Source: Qipengyuania sp. S6317L1 (GTDB taxonomy: Bacteria; Pseudomonadota; Alphaproteobacteria; Sphingomonadales; Sphingomonadaceae). Taken from it: DNA of 64,000 nucleotides. Position 1 is the stretch's first letter, and each line of letters begins with the position of its first letter. The translations under genes were made by a program, and so were the position numbers. Where the stretch lies: the NCBI RefSeq assembly GCF_023015615.1, contig NZ_JALKAJ010000003.1:248001-312000 (forward strand), in the 5' to 3' direction. Positions 1-8,679 of the stretch are shown here, in pieces. Below the pieces are notes generated by a model. The model saw only the letters and a program-made list of their open reading frames with translations. It ran no database searches and was not told where the DNA came from.

Positions 1-1611
1 TCGGGCGAGATTGGCATGAACGTCAACCTTTATGGCTGCAATGGCAAATGGTTGATGGTCGATCTTGGCATGACCTTTTCGGGCGGCGAATACCCCGGCG
101 TCGATCTCGTTTTTGCTGATCTGGAATTCATTGAAGAGCGCACCACGGACTTATTGGGCATCGTCCTCACCCACGCGCACGAAGACCACATTGGCGCCGT
201 GCCCTACTTCGCTGGCGAGCTTGGCGTGCCGCTCTACGCGACGCCGTTCACCGCTGATCTGGTGGCCCGCAAACTCGAAGAGGCGGGGCTTCTGGGTCAG
301 GTTGAGCTTAACATCATCGAGGAAGATCACGGCCAGATCGACATTTGGCCTTTTACGGTGAGGTATCTCCCGCTCGCGCACTCGATTGCGGAAGGAAACG
401 CGCTGCTGATCGACACGCCGCATGGCCGCATTTTTCACACGGGCGACTGGAAACTCGACGAAGATCCGATCATCGGTGAGCCAACCACAGAGGATGAGCT
501 TCGCGAGATTGGCAATGAGGGCGTCCTCGCGCTCGTGTGCGACAGCACCAACGTCTTTAATCCCAACCCCTCGGGCTCCGAAGGCGCGGTGCATAAGGGG
601 CTGATGGAGGAGGTCGCGCGTCACAAGGGCAAGCGTGTTCTCGTGACCACCTTTGCGAGCAATGTCGCCCGTCTGCAAACGCTGGGCGAAGTGGCGCGCG
701 AAACCGGGCGGCAGGTGTGTGTGGCTGGCCGCTCGATCGACCGAATTCTTGAGGTGGCGCAGGACAACGGCTATCTCGAAGACTTTCCCACCCCAGTGGA
801 CTTCGACACCGCCATGCGTCTTCCACGCGGCGATGTGATGATTTTGGCCACCGGCGGACAAGGTGAGCCTCGCGCAGCGTTGGCCAGAATTGCCGATGAC
901 AATCATCCGCTTGAGCTTGTCTCAGGCGACGTGGTGCTTTTCTCATCGCGCCTTATCCCTGGCAATGAGATTGCGGTTGGCAAAATGCAAAACCAGCTCG
1001 CAGCTCGCGGGATCGAGATGATCACCGATCGCCAAAGCTTCATCCACGTCTCGGGACACCCCGGACGTCCTGAGCTTGAAGCGCTTTACGGTTGGCTTCG
1101 TCCTGATGTGCTCGTGCCTGTGCACGGCGAAATGCGGCATATGCAGGAGCAAGCGCGGGTCGGCAAAGCGTTCGGAATTGCCAGCAACGTGGTCCAGTCA
1201 AACGGCGATATTGTCCGGCTTGCACCGGGAGAGCCCGGCAAAATCGGTGAAGTTCGCTCGGGCCGCCTCGTCCTTGATGGTGATATCATTTCACCGGCTG
1301 ATGGCAATGCCGTGAACACAAGGCGGAGGGTGTCGTTCGAGGGCCTCGTCATCGTGGTTCTCGCTCGCGGAGAAGCCCCCCTTATCGAAGCGATTGGCTT
1401 GCCTCTTGATGAGGATCTGCCCGAGTTCATCGAGGAAACCCGCGAAGATATCCTCAAAGCGATAGGCAAGCTCAAGGGCCGCGATGCCAGCGATCCCTCT
1501 GCGGTTCACGAAGCAGCCCGTCTTGCTGCGAGACGAGCAGCCCGGCGCTGGTCAGGCAAGAACCCGCAAGTCCGCGTGCTTATGCCGGGTCTTTCAGGTG
1601 CGACAGACTAA
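1..1611 (+). CDS. rnj: Ribonuclease J, 5' end missing
   Basis: Metallo-beta-lactamase-fold RNase acting in RNA decay and maturation. The frame is open from base 1 (residues SGEIG just before the first visible ATG at 16), which matches the conserved GGxGEIGMN start region of RNase J, so probably only some 15-20 N-terminal residues lie outside the window. The zinc motif HAHEDH is visible about residue 53 of the stretch counted from the ATG at 16. Further metal and substrate motifs follow: GDWKLD, CDSTN near residue 175, and HVSGHP and PVHGE in the beta-CASP part. The extended C-terminal domain is present and the length is normal for the family. The stop codon overlaps the next start by one base (TAATG), so the two genes are probably co-transcribed. 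Confidence 0.95.
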   Translation, partial: SGEIGMNVNLYGCNGKWLMVDLGMTFSGGEYPGVDLVFADLEFIEERTTDLLGIVLTHAHEDHIGAVPYFAGELGVPLYATPFTADLVARKLEEAGLLGQVELNIIEEDHGQIDIWPFTVRYLPLAHSIAEGNALLIDTPHGRIFHTGDWKLDEDPIIGEPTTEDELREIGNEGVLALVCDSTNVFNPNPSGSEGAVHKGLMEEVARHKGKRVLVTTFASNVARLQTLGEVARETGRQVCVAGRSIDRILEVAQDNGYLEDFPTPVDFDTAMRLPRGDVMILATGGQGEPRAALARIADDNHPLELVSGDVVLFSSRLIPGNEIAVGKMQNQLAARGIEMITDRQSFIHVSGHPGRPELEALYGWLRPDVLVPVHGEMRHMQEQARVGKAFGIASNVVQSNGDIVRLAPGEPGKIGEVRSGRLVLDGDIISPADGNAVNTRRRVSFEGLVIVVLARGEAPLIEAIGLPLDEDLPEFIEETREDILKAIGKLKGRDASDPSAVHEAARLAARRAARRWSGKNPQVRVLMPGLSGATD

Positions 1612-1901
1612 TGCAGTGGACCTCTATCCTCGCTGTCTATTTTCTCATCTGGGTGATGAGTGCGTTCATGATGTTGCCTTTCGGTGTGCGCACATCGGAA
1701 GAGGCAGGCGAAGCGCTTGTGCCGGGGCAGTCCGAAAGCGCGCCAGCACAATTCAAGCCGGGCAAGCTGCTGTTCCGCGCAACGCTGATCGCGATTGTGC
1801 TCACCAGCCTCTTCGTGCTCAATTACGAGTATGGTTGGATCGGCGCGAGTGACCTCGACATTCTGCCAAAGCCGCCTGAAAACCTATCCCGCGAAGGATA
1901 A
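1611..1901 (+). CDS. DUF1467 family small membrane protein
   Basis: A 96-residue protein with two membrane segments (about residues 5-25 and 55-75) separated by a hydrophilic loop. The N-terminal pattern, an aromatic-rich first helix followed by LPFGVRTSEE, is the mark of DUF1467, a family confined mostly to Alphaproteobacteria and of unknown function. It starts on the last base of the RNase J stop codon, and translational coupling is likely. It ends 9 bases before the convergent coiled-coil gene. Confidence 0.85.
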   Translation: MQWTSILAVYFLIWVMSAFMMLPFGVRTSEEAGEALVPGQSESAPAQFKPGKLLFRATLIAIVLTSLFVLNYEYGWIGASDLDILPKPPENLSREG

Positions 1902-1910
1902 AGCCCTAGA

Positions 1911-4481
1911 TTAACGCAGACGTTCGATCGCCTGCGCAAGCACCACGTAGAGCTTGCCGACGTCAGAGCCGAGGACTGTCACGCCCAGAGCTTTGCCGTC
2001 TCTGGTTGACAGCACAGAGCGTAGCATCGCCTCAAAGTCGTGAATGTAGCGGCTTACGTTTGCCTTGAATTCGCCATCGCTTTGATAAAGCTCGGCAATC
2101 TCACGCGCTTCCCCGCTTTCGATCAAACGCACGGCCCGCCTTGTGAAGATGCCGCGCTCGCCCTTGAGGTAAGCATCCCAGGCAGTTTCCGAAACCTCTT
2201 GTGAGAGCGCGGTCGTGATATCGATGGCCGATGAATTCAGGCTATCTGTGATAAGCGCCATGCGCCGCGAGAAGTCATTGTTGACCTGTTCTTCGGCAAG
2301 TTCTCGCGCTCTTGCAATCCGTTGTTCCAGATTGATGGTAAGCTCATTCACCTTGGCGAGTTGATCGCGCAAATGGGAGGTTGCCTCACGGCTCACTCCA
2401 GAGGCGTGGGCCGCCGCTTGTTCGAGCTTTCCAGCGGCCTCTGACGAATTGATGCGCAAGGACCGTTCGAGTTCCGCAACCGCTCGCTCTGAAAGGCTTT
2501 GTGCGACCGCGTCGACTTTCTCGCTGGTGCCAGTCTCCAAGGTATCAAACACTTGGCGTGTTGCCTCTTCGAGTTTCTCTATGCTGCCGCGCAGGTGGTC
2601 TTGCGTCTCGCCAGAGAATGCTTCGCTTACCTGCGCCAATTCGGTTAGCCCGCTGCGCAGACCGTTGATCTTTGCCAGTGCTTCCTCGGATTGTTCCTGG
2701 ACCTTGGCTTGAAGCGCTTCGATGGACGCTTCGTTGTCATCGACTTTGGTGCGCGCATCAACAAGGTAGGAGGTGAGGGCATCTGCCTTCTCATTGGTCG
2801 CCAGCATCAAAGTAGAAACTTCCTGTGCACGTTCTTCGACGTCACTCAAAGCGCCCAGCGTGGTCTGCATCGCCTCCGGCAAATCCTCGCGGCTGAACTT
2901 GGCACTTGATTGGATGATCTCAAGCAGGCGAATACCGTTTTCGGTAAGGTTGGCAATTTCAGCCTCGGTCTCGCGCAGTTTCGCACGCTTGTCTTCGAGT
3001 TGCTCGTCTAGCGCTGCCAGCCCAGACGACAGCGCCTCACGGGTTGCCTCACCCTGTCCGCCTGTTTCCGCAAGCAAGGCAGCTAATCGCTCCATTTGTC
3101 CGGCAATCGCGGTGCTGTGTGCTTCTAGCTTTTCCGTCTCTGCAAGATGCGCGTCACGGCGTTCGGCCAGTGCATCATCAAGGTCGGAAAGACGCTGAGC
3201 CAGAACCTCGCTTGCCTGCGCTTCATTGGTCGAGAAGCGTTCCTGAACTTGCGCTACCTGCTCGTTGAACTGGCGATCCCGTGTCGAAAGCTGTTCAGTG
3301 AATAGCGCGACATTGGCGTTCAATTGATCGACCCGGTTCTGCGCCTTGGCGATCGTTTTTGCATCGGTTTCATCGAGCCGCTCAATCGCTGCGGTCATTT
3401 GCGCGATAAAACGTTCCTTGGATGCATTAAGTTGCTCCATCGCTTTGTGTTCTGCCGCGCGCAGATCATCGCTGATGGTTTGCGTTTCGGATTGCAGCAA
3501 AGCGGTCCGCTCTTTGAGGGCGGCAATGGCGGCTTCCTCGGTCTGCGATACCTCGCTGCGATAGCTTTCTGTGCTCTCCTGCAAGGCGCTGAACCTTGAA
3601 CCGGCAGCCCCTTCGATTGCATCAATTTGTGTCTGGAACCGCTCAAGGATGGCGCTCACCTCGCCCTCAAGCGAGCTTACTTGCGCTTCGCTTGCCTTGC
3701 CGAACTGGTTGAGCCTTTCGAAGCCTGCAACCAGTTTATCCAGTTGCTCTTGCGCGGTGCGGCCGGCCGAGCCGACTTGATTGGAAACATCGCGCGCCGA
3801 ATTTGCGACGACGGGCAGGTTGGCGCGCAGCCGCGTCATATTGGCGAGAGCGCTTTCGCTTGCGCTGCCGATGGCATCGACCTGCGAGCCGTTATCTTTG
3901 ATGAGGCTTTGCAGGGCATCGGCATGGGTGGAAATGCGTTCGCTGGCGATCCGGCCCAGCGATTCAAGCTCAAGGGATTGAGCGCTCAAGAATTCACGCG
4001 CAAGGCTCAGCTCGCGATTGACGACGGTCAGCCGGTCCTCCAGCTCGCGGCTTTCTTGCGACAACATGGCCGCACTCGCGGCAAACCGGTTCGCTTCGGC
4101 ACGCGAATTGCGCATCGCAAGCAGCCAGGCCATCCCGATCAAGAGGAGCGGAACTGACCAGTTCACGAGCAAGCTTACCCAAACGGAGGGCTGCGTGGTC
4201 GCCGCCAAAATATCTCCCCGCATCGCCCAGCCATAAAAGCCGGTCCAAGTCAGGGCTAAGACAATGGCGACGGCAGGTGCGAGCCAAGCAATTTCGCGCG
4301 ACGGGTGGAGTTCATCATACTCCTCCTCAAACTCATTTTCCGTCAGTTCGAGCGGTTCATCAGGCTCAATCGCATCGGAAAGATCAACGCCCTCACGTGC
4401 CTCATCGGTCGCGTTTCTGCTGGATTGCGCTTTATTTTCAGCTTCTTGGCTGACTGCGCGGATGTGTTTTCTACCTGCCAT
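1911..4481 (-). CDS. Membrane-anchored long coiled-coil protein of unknown function
   Basis: 856 residues from the ATG giving MAGRKHIRAV; an upstream in-frame ATG at 4508 would add nine residues but would run into the divergent promoter region. Residues 1-62 are hydrophilic and acidic. Two membrane helices lie at about 64-85 and 102-123. From about 125 to 750 it is almost all heptad-like, rich in Ala, Glu, Gln, Leu and Ser, and reads as one long coiled coil. The last 100 residues look globular. The general design (short cytoplasmic tail, two membrane helices, very long coiled coil) resembles chemoreceptor or RmuC-like proteins, but I see no chemoreceptor hairpin motif and no nuclease motif. 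It is transcribed divergently from the Hpt-like gene. Confidence 0.8.
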   Translation of the reverse strand: MAGRKHIRAVSQEAENKAQSSRNATDEAREGVDLSDAIEPDEPLELTENEFEEEYDELHPSREIAWLAPAVAIVLALTWTGFYGWAMRGDILAATTQPSVWVSLLVNWSVPLLLIGMAWLLAMRNSRAEANRFAASAAMLSQESRELEDRLTVVNRELSLAREFLSAQSLELESLGRIASERISTHADALQSLIKDNGSQVDAIGSASESALANMTRLRANLPVVANSARDVSNQVGSAGRTAQEQLDKLVAGFERLNQFGKASEAQVSSLEGEVSAILERFQTQIDAIEGAAGSRFSALQESTESYRSEVSQTEEAAIAALKERTALLQSETQTISDDLRAAEHKAMEQLNASKERFIAQMTAAIERLDETDAKTIAKAQNRVDQLNANVALFTEQLSTRDRQFNEQVAQVQERFSTNEAQASEVLAQRLSDLDDALAERRDAHLAETEKLEAHSTAIAGQMERLAALLAETGGQGEATREALSSGLAALDEQLEDKRAKLRETEAEIANLTENGIRLLEIIQSSAKFSREDLPEAMQTTLGALSDVEERAQEVSTLMLATNEKADALTSYLVDARTKVDDNEASIEALQAKVQEQSEEALAKINGLRSGLTELAQVSEAFSGETQDHLRGSIEKLEEATRQVFDTLETGTSEKVDAVAQSLSERAVAELERSLRINSSEAAGKLEQAAAHASGVSREATSHLRDQLAKVNELTINLEQRIARARELAEEQVNNDFSRRMALITDSLNSSAIDITTALSQEVSETAWDAYLKGERGIFTRRAVRLIESGEAREIAELYQSDGEFKANVSRYIHDFEAMLRSVLSTRDGKALGVTVLGSDVGKLYVVLAQAIERLR

Positions 4482-4524
4482 ATCTGGATAAATACCACAC
4501 CACAGCAAAGGATAAACCCCGCAT

Positions 4525-4541
4525 TAACCCGATTTGGGTTA
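4525..4541. promoter_or_regulatory. Inverted repeat between divergent genes
   Basis: Perfect 6-base inverted repeat TAACCC-N5-GGGTTA in the 72-base gap between the coiled-coil gene (minus) and the Hpt-like gene (plus). Its place suggests an operator shared by both promoters. The regulator is unknown. Confidence 0.4.
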
Positions 4542-4553
4542 CTGGATGGCTCT

Positions 4554-4871
4554 ATGGCTTATGAAAGCGGAGCTCTTGATGCGACTTTGGCAGCAGCTGC
4601 GGGCGATAACGCAGCTTTGCTTGGCGAATTGCGCCTTGCGTTTCTGGAGAGCGCAGAGAAACATCTCGACCTTCTGAAACGCTCGCGCTGCGACGGCAAT
4701 TGGAATGTCGCGGCGTTGCGGCTCAAGGGTTTAGCGGCCAGCTTTCACGCCCAGGAATTGCTTGATGCTGCCGAACATGCGCTCACTTGCGCGCCGGGAG
4801 AGCCGATGGCTGTGCGTGAGATCGAGCAAGTGCTTGCAGGCTTCACGGGCAAGAATTCACTCAAATTCTGA
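4554..4871 (+). CDS. Hpt-like protein lacking the phospho-histidine
   Basis: 105 residues, all helical by composition. Residues 52-66 (NVAALRLKGLAASFH) match the core of histidine phosphotransfer domains, normally A-H-x-L-K-G-x-A. The LKG and following AA are kept, but the histidine position (55) is leucine. The protein therefore cannot carry a phosphoryl group there and is probably a decoy or an interaction module. It is the first gene of a plus-strand cluster that also holds a histidine-kinase-like protein without its histidine (7189-8622). The start ATG at 4554 is the first in frame before the domain. Confidence 0.75.
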   Translation: MAYESGALDATLAAAAGDNAALLGELRLAFLESAEKHLDLLKRSRCDGNWNVAALRLKGLAASFHAQELLDAAEHALTCAPGEPMAVREIEQVLAGFTGKNSLKF

Positions 4872-4924
4872 CACCTACCACCGCAAAATCGTGGAAAGAC
4901 CGGCTCCAAACCGCTTGATGCGGG

Positions 4925-6169
4925 GTGGTCAAGGCGCTTAGCGAAGAGCCTTTCCTTATTAGGAGTTCGGCTTTGCGCACTGCGCTCATCTCTGCCCTTA
5001 CACGTGACCGCCACGGCAGTCTTCTTGCCGAAGAGGTGGTGGCCAGTCGTGCGCTGCTTGCGTGGCAGGTTGATGTGGCTTTGCGCCTTGGGTGCGAGCG
5101 GGTAATTTGCCTGTGCGACTCCCCTTCCTCGGCAGTCATCGCTCAACAGCGTCGGTTGGAAAACAAGGGGCTAGCATTTCACACCGCGCGGGGTCCGCTG
5201 CAATTGGTGAACCTCGTTCGCGACACAGATGACGTTTTCCTTTTGTGCGATGGCTTATTCTTGAGCGCCGAGACCGCTACCGATTTACTGACACACGAGG
5301 GTGAACTCGTGTCCGGCATCTGGACGCTTCCGGCCAACCATGCGCTTGCTTCGACGTTTCCCGACCTGTTTGAGCGGATCGACCGCGATCGTCATTGGGC
5401 AGGCGCAGCGATCATACCGGGTAAATGCGTGCATGGGCTTGGCGATTTACCGGAAGATGGCGATGCGGTTTCGCTTCTTTTGCGACTTGCCTTGCAAGAG
5501 CGCACCGGGTGCAACGCTGTTCCTTCACAATTTCTGGAAGGCGATGATTGGGTTCCTGCTGGAGACAAGGCTGCACTGGAGCGGCGCGAAGCGAAAATGA
5601 TGTCACTCAGCCTGCCCGATCAGCAATGGGCTGGACCAATAAGCGCAGGCGCCACCGAAATCGTGCGCCGGACCGGACCTCTCTGGCTTCAATCAGCGCC
5701 TGAAGGGTGCGGATTAAGCGCGCTATTGTTGGGTCTAATCGGAGCAGGTCTGGCGTGGTTCGGCTACGCAGTGCCGGGACTCCTCGTTGCAGCGGTCGCC
5801 GCATTTGCAGCCGTGTTGAGCGCGAACGGGCGCGCTCTGCGCAGCGCGCTATATACCTCGGTGGAAGACCGGATCTGGCAGATTGGCTTTCCTTTTGTGA
5901 TGCTGATGCTCGCTCTAGTCACTCTTGTGATGGCAAATTCCCAGGAGGACGACTGGCTCGTGCGGGCATCGCTGCCGGTTCTGGCGCTTGGCCTTGCCTC
6001 GATCAACGGGCAAGAGCGGTCGAGGCAGATCAGCGCGTTCTGGCGCGACACGCCGGCTCATTTGCTTATCTTTGCGCTCTTCGCAGGTCTTGGATACCTG
6101 CAAGAGAGTTTAATCGCATTTGCCCTCGCAGCGCTATTGCAACTGGCTGTTTCCTCGAGGAAGCAATAG
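4925..6169 (+). CDS. Membrane protein with soluble N-terminal domain, unknown function
   Basis: 414 residues from a GTG start; no convincing ATG lies upstream in frame. Residues 1 to about 250 are soluble and alternate strands and helices. They contain SRALLAWQVDVALRLGCERVICLCD and, later, VFLLCDGLFLS, which faintly recall a nucleotidyltransferase Rossmann-type fold, though the usual N-terminal GxGTR/K motif is absent. From about 262 to the end there are five or six membrane helices. I do not recognise a named family. It lies 53 bases after the Hpt-like gene and 54 bases before the DUF2336-like gene on the same strand. Confidence 0.75.
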   Translation: MVKALSEEPFLIRSSALRTALISALTRDRHGSLLAEEVVASRALLAWQVDVALRLGCERVICLCDSPSSAVIAQQRRLENKGLAFHTARGPLQLVNLVRDTDDVFLLCDGLFLSAETATDLLTHEGELVSGIWTLPANHALASTFPDLFERIDRDRHWAGAAIIPGKCVHGLGDLPEDGDAVSLLLRLALQERTGCNAVPSQFLEGDDWVPAGDKAALERREAKMMSLSLPDQQWAGPISAGATEIVRRTGPLWLQSAPEGCGLSALLLGLIGAGLAWFGYAVPGLLVAAVAAFAAVLSANGRALRSALYTSVEDRIWQIGFPFVMLMLALVTLVMANSQEDDWLVRASLPVLALGLASINGQERSRQISAFWRDTPAHLLIFALFAGLGYLQESLIAFALAALLQLAVSSRKQ

Positions 6170-6196
6170 ACACATCGCTCCGATTAAATCTCTAAG

Positions 6197-6212
6197 CTAA
6201 CCAGGGGTTAAC
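6197..6212 (+). promoter_or_regulatory. CtrA-like binding site
   Basis: CTAA-N7-TTAAC, one mismatch from the CtrA consensus TTAA-N7-TTAAC used across Alphaproteobacteria. It lies 12 bases before the ATG at 6224, so it would sit in or just after the promoter. Functional assignment is inferred from sequence likeness only. Confidence 0.4.
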
Positions 6213-6223
6213 CACGAGCCTGT

Positions 6224-7192
6224 ATGGGCTACGTGATGGGCAAAGTAACCATGGATCGATCTCAGTCTGCATCAGTGGACTTGCTCCTGCGAGAGGAGCT
6301 TGCGCGCGGCAATCGTGCGCGGGCCTCGGTCGTGCCTGTCTTTGCGCATTTTCTCGACAGCGATGGCCCGAGTCTGTTCAGCGACGCGATCATTGCCGTG
6401 ATGCGCGGCCAGCTGGAGCATCTCACCCGTCAATTGCTGGCCGCAACGTTTAGTGACACCGGCCGCGATGCGCCCGAAACCGTTGTACGCCAAGCGTTAT
6501 CAAACCGTCTGGCTGGTGATGCGAACGTTGTGGACCACGTATATTCGGTTGCGCTCGAAGGTCTGATCGCCAAAAATCTCGAACAAAATTGCGCGATTGA
6601 CCCGGTTCTTAGCCCTCTGCTGCAAGAGCTCATTGCCTCTGACAACGCTGCAATCGCCGAGATTGCCATGAGCGTGCTCGCCGCTCAATCTCGCTTTAGT
6701 TTAAACCACACACGCATGGAGCTGCCATTGGGCGAGCTGCCATTTGAGGTGTTCGCCCGGACGGTGGAGCATGGCGAAGCGGCAGCGAACGATGCGGATG
6801 TTGCTGTGGGGAATGAAGCCCTTCCCAAGCTCAAAAGCGATTATGACGAAGGGACAAATCGCATCGGCCTGTTGGCGCGGCTCACCTCGGCGATGAGGGG
6901 TGGGGCGGTTGCCGGTCTGGACCTTGCTCACGCAGGGCTTGGCTTGTTTGCCAGTTCGTGCGCATCGCTCCTGTCGCTAGAGCGTGAACACGCGGTGTTC
7001 GCTTGCCACGAGGGACAAACTGTGCGCCTCGCCTTAATGCTCAAAGCTGCAGGGTTGAATGGCGCGGCGAGCGAGCGTCAGATCGCTCTTCTGGGCGGTA
7101 CAAAGGCCATTCCCGGCGGTCTTGAGGCGATTTCCCAAGTGTATGCGCGCGACATGCTCGCAGCGCATATGCAACAAGGCGTGCCGAAATGA
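6224..7192 (+). CDS. DUF2336-like helical repeat protein
   Basis: 322 residues, rich in Ala and Leu and almost wholly helical. No membrane segment or signal peptide. The layout (a helical array with LIxxxLEQNCAIDPVLSPLLQELIASDN near residue 120) resembles DUF2336 proteins of Alphaproteobacteria, which are HEAT-like and often sit beside two-component genes. Two further ATG codons lie at residues 5 and 10, so the start may be 6236 or 6251. The stop overlaps the start of the histidine-kinase-like gene by four bases (ATGA), so the two are made together. Confidence 0.65.
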   Translation: MGYVMGKVTMDRSQSASVDLLLREELARGNRARASVVPVFAHFLDSDGPSLFSDAIIAVMRGQLEHLTRQLLAATFSDTGRDAPETVVRQALSNRLAGDANVVDHVYSVALEGLIAKNLEQNCAIDPVLSPLLQELIASDNAAIAEIAMSVLAAQSRFSLNHTRMELPLGELPFEVFARTVEHGEAAANDADVAVGNEALPKLKSDYDEGTNRIGLLARLTSAMRGGAVAGLDLAHAGLGLFASSCASLLSLEREHAVFACHEGQTVRLALMLKAAGLNGAASERQIALLGGTKAIPGGLEAISQVYARDMLAAHMQQGVPK

Positions 7193-8622
7193 ACCGGCAT
7201 CAATCTCTTGTGGCCGCGAAAGGCACGACGGACGACCACGATCGCCTGATCAGCGCTGACGAGCTACTTGCCGATTTGCAGGAAGCTTGCGGAGGCAAGG
7301 TATCAGGCACACTTGCTGTTCCCGAATTGCTCGACCTTGTGCGCCAGTGCAGGGAGCAGGGACTGCGCATTGCGCGTCCGTTTTCAGCGCTTTACGGCGA
7401 AGATCTGGTCTCCGGTTTCGTTCGGATACACCCGCTTGAAAATGTCGCAGTCGACGGGGCGGAAGGTGGCTCCGGCTGCGAGATACTGATTGAGAACTGG
7501 CTGAGCGCGCCGCATCTCGAAGAAGGAGGTCGCGGTGCTACACAATGGCTGGATGACGCGGACCGGGCCACAGCAGAGATAACAGCGCATCTTGATGCAA
7601 ATCAGGCCATTCGCGCGCTCACATCGCACAGCCCCGATGCCATAGCATTGGCACATGCGATTGATGACGAGCCGGGTAAAATCTGGAGTGATTATATAGC
7701 GTTGGATGGGATAGCTCATGAACAACCTTTACACTGGCGCTTGCTGGATGGGGCGACAGCAAGGGTGCCGGGATCGGTGCGCCAATGGCGTGTGAGGCTT
7801 CTACCCATCGGCTTTTCGTCGGATGCCCCGCACGGGTTCGAACTGTTGCTGATCGCGAAGGAACCGCTGGGCGAAACAGCCAAGGTGGATAAGGCATCTC
7901 ACATTGCACTTCCCGAACATTCACGCCTTATCGGGAGCGCTCTTACCCCTGTCTTGCGCCAACCCATTGCGCGCATCGTTGCGAATGCCGAGACCATTCA
8001 CGCGCGGCTCGCGGGACCATTGCGCGACGAATACAGCGAATATGCAGCCAACATCGCTGCTGCGGGGCAGCATTTGTCGGGAATGCTCGACGATCTTGCC
8101 GATCTGGAAGTGGTCGAGGCCCCCGGGTTCAAAACTGCCAAGGACCGTGTCGATGTCCGCGACATAGCCAAGCGCGCAGCCGGGATCCTCGGCGTGCGGG
8201 CTTCGGCGCGCGAAATCAGCGTTTCCGTCGAAGCGGCCGCAGAACCTCTCTTTGCCATTGCCGAATTCCGACGGGTGCTTCAAATTCTCATCAATCTGAT
8301 CGGTAATGCGATCGCTTATTCACCTGAGGGAAGCAGTGTCACAGTGACCTCTTGGGCAAATTCCAACGATACGGTGAGCCTGAGCGTCATTGATCAGGGA
8401 CCGGGCGTCACCCAAGAGCAATCGACCAAGATTTTCGAGAAATTCGAAAGGCTTGGCCGTGATAGCGATGGTGGGAACGACACAGGTTCCGGCCTTGGCC
8501 TCTATATTTCGCGAAAGCTTGCGTTAGCGATGGGCGGCGATCTCGAAGTGATTCAGCCGCCGGTCGATGAGGATTTGGTCGGCGCAGAGTTCAAGCTGAC
8601 GCTTCCCAAGGCTGACCCATAA
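7189..8622 (+). CDS. Histidine-kinase-like protein without the conserved histidine
   Basis: 477 residues, no membrane segment. About 1-240 is an N-terminal sensory region without a clear family. The dimerization helix starts near 245: TPVLRQP at 253-259 takes the place of the usual S-H-E-L-R-T-P box, with proline 254 where the phospho-histidine should be. The ATP-binding domain is intact: N box with N369 and N373, G1 box DQGPG at 402-406, and G2 box GSGLGL at 433-438. It could still bind or hydrolyse ATP, or act as a phosphatase or scaffold, much as the DivL-type pseudokinases do. It ends just before a terminator. Confidence 0.85.
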   Translation: MNRHQSLVAAKGTTDDHDRLISADELLADLQEACGGKVSGTLAVPELLDLVRQCREQGLRIARPFSALYGEDLVSGFVRIHPLENVAVDGAEGGSGCEILIENWLSAPHLEEGGRGATQWLDDADRATAEITAHLDANQAIRALTSHSPDAIALAHAIDDEPGKIWSDYIALDGIAHEQPLHWRLLDGATARVPGSVRQWRVRLLPIGFSSDAPHGFELLLIAKEPLGETAKVDKASHIALPEHSRLIGSALTPVLRQPIARIVANAETIHARLAGPLRDEYSEYAANIAAAGQHLSGMLDDLADLEVVEAPGFKTAKDRVDVRDIAKRAAGILGVRASAREISVSVEAAAEPLFAIAEFRRVLQILINLIGNAIAYSPEGSSVTVTSWANSNDTVSLSVIDQGPGVTQEQSTKIFEKFERLGRDSDGGNDTGSGLGLYISRKLALAMGGDLEVIQPPVDEDLVGAEFKLTLPKADP

Positions 8623-8624
8623 AA

Positions 8625-8656
8625 AAACGCGGCCTGCCCAAAGACAGACCGCGTTT
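8625..8656. terminator. Bidirectional intrinsic terminator
   Basis: Stem AAACGCGG-x-CTG with CAG-x-CCGCGTTT and an 8-base loop, between two convergent genes. The A run at 8620-8627 gives a U run for the gltA transcript; the plus strand has TTTGCTTT after the stem. Confidence 0.85.
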
Positions 8657-8679
8657 GCTTTATCAGAAATTCTATCAGA

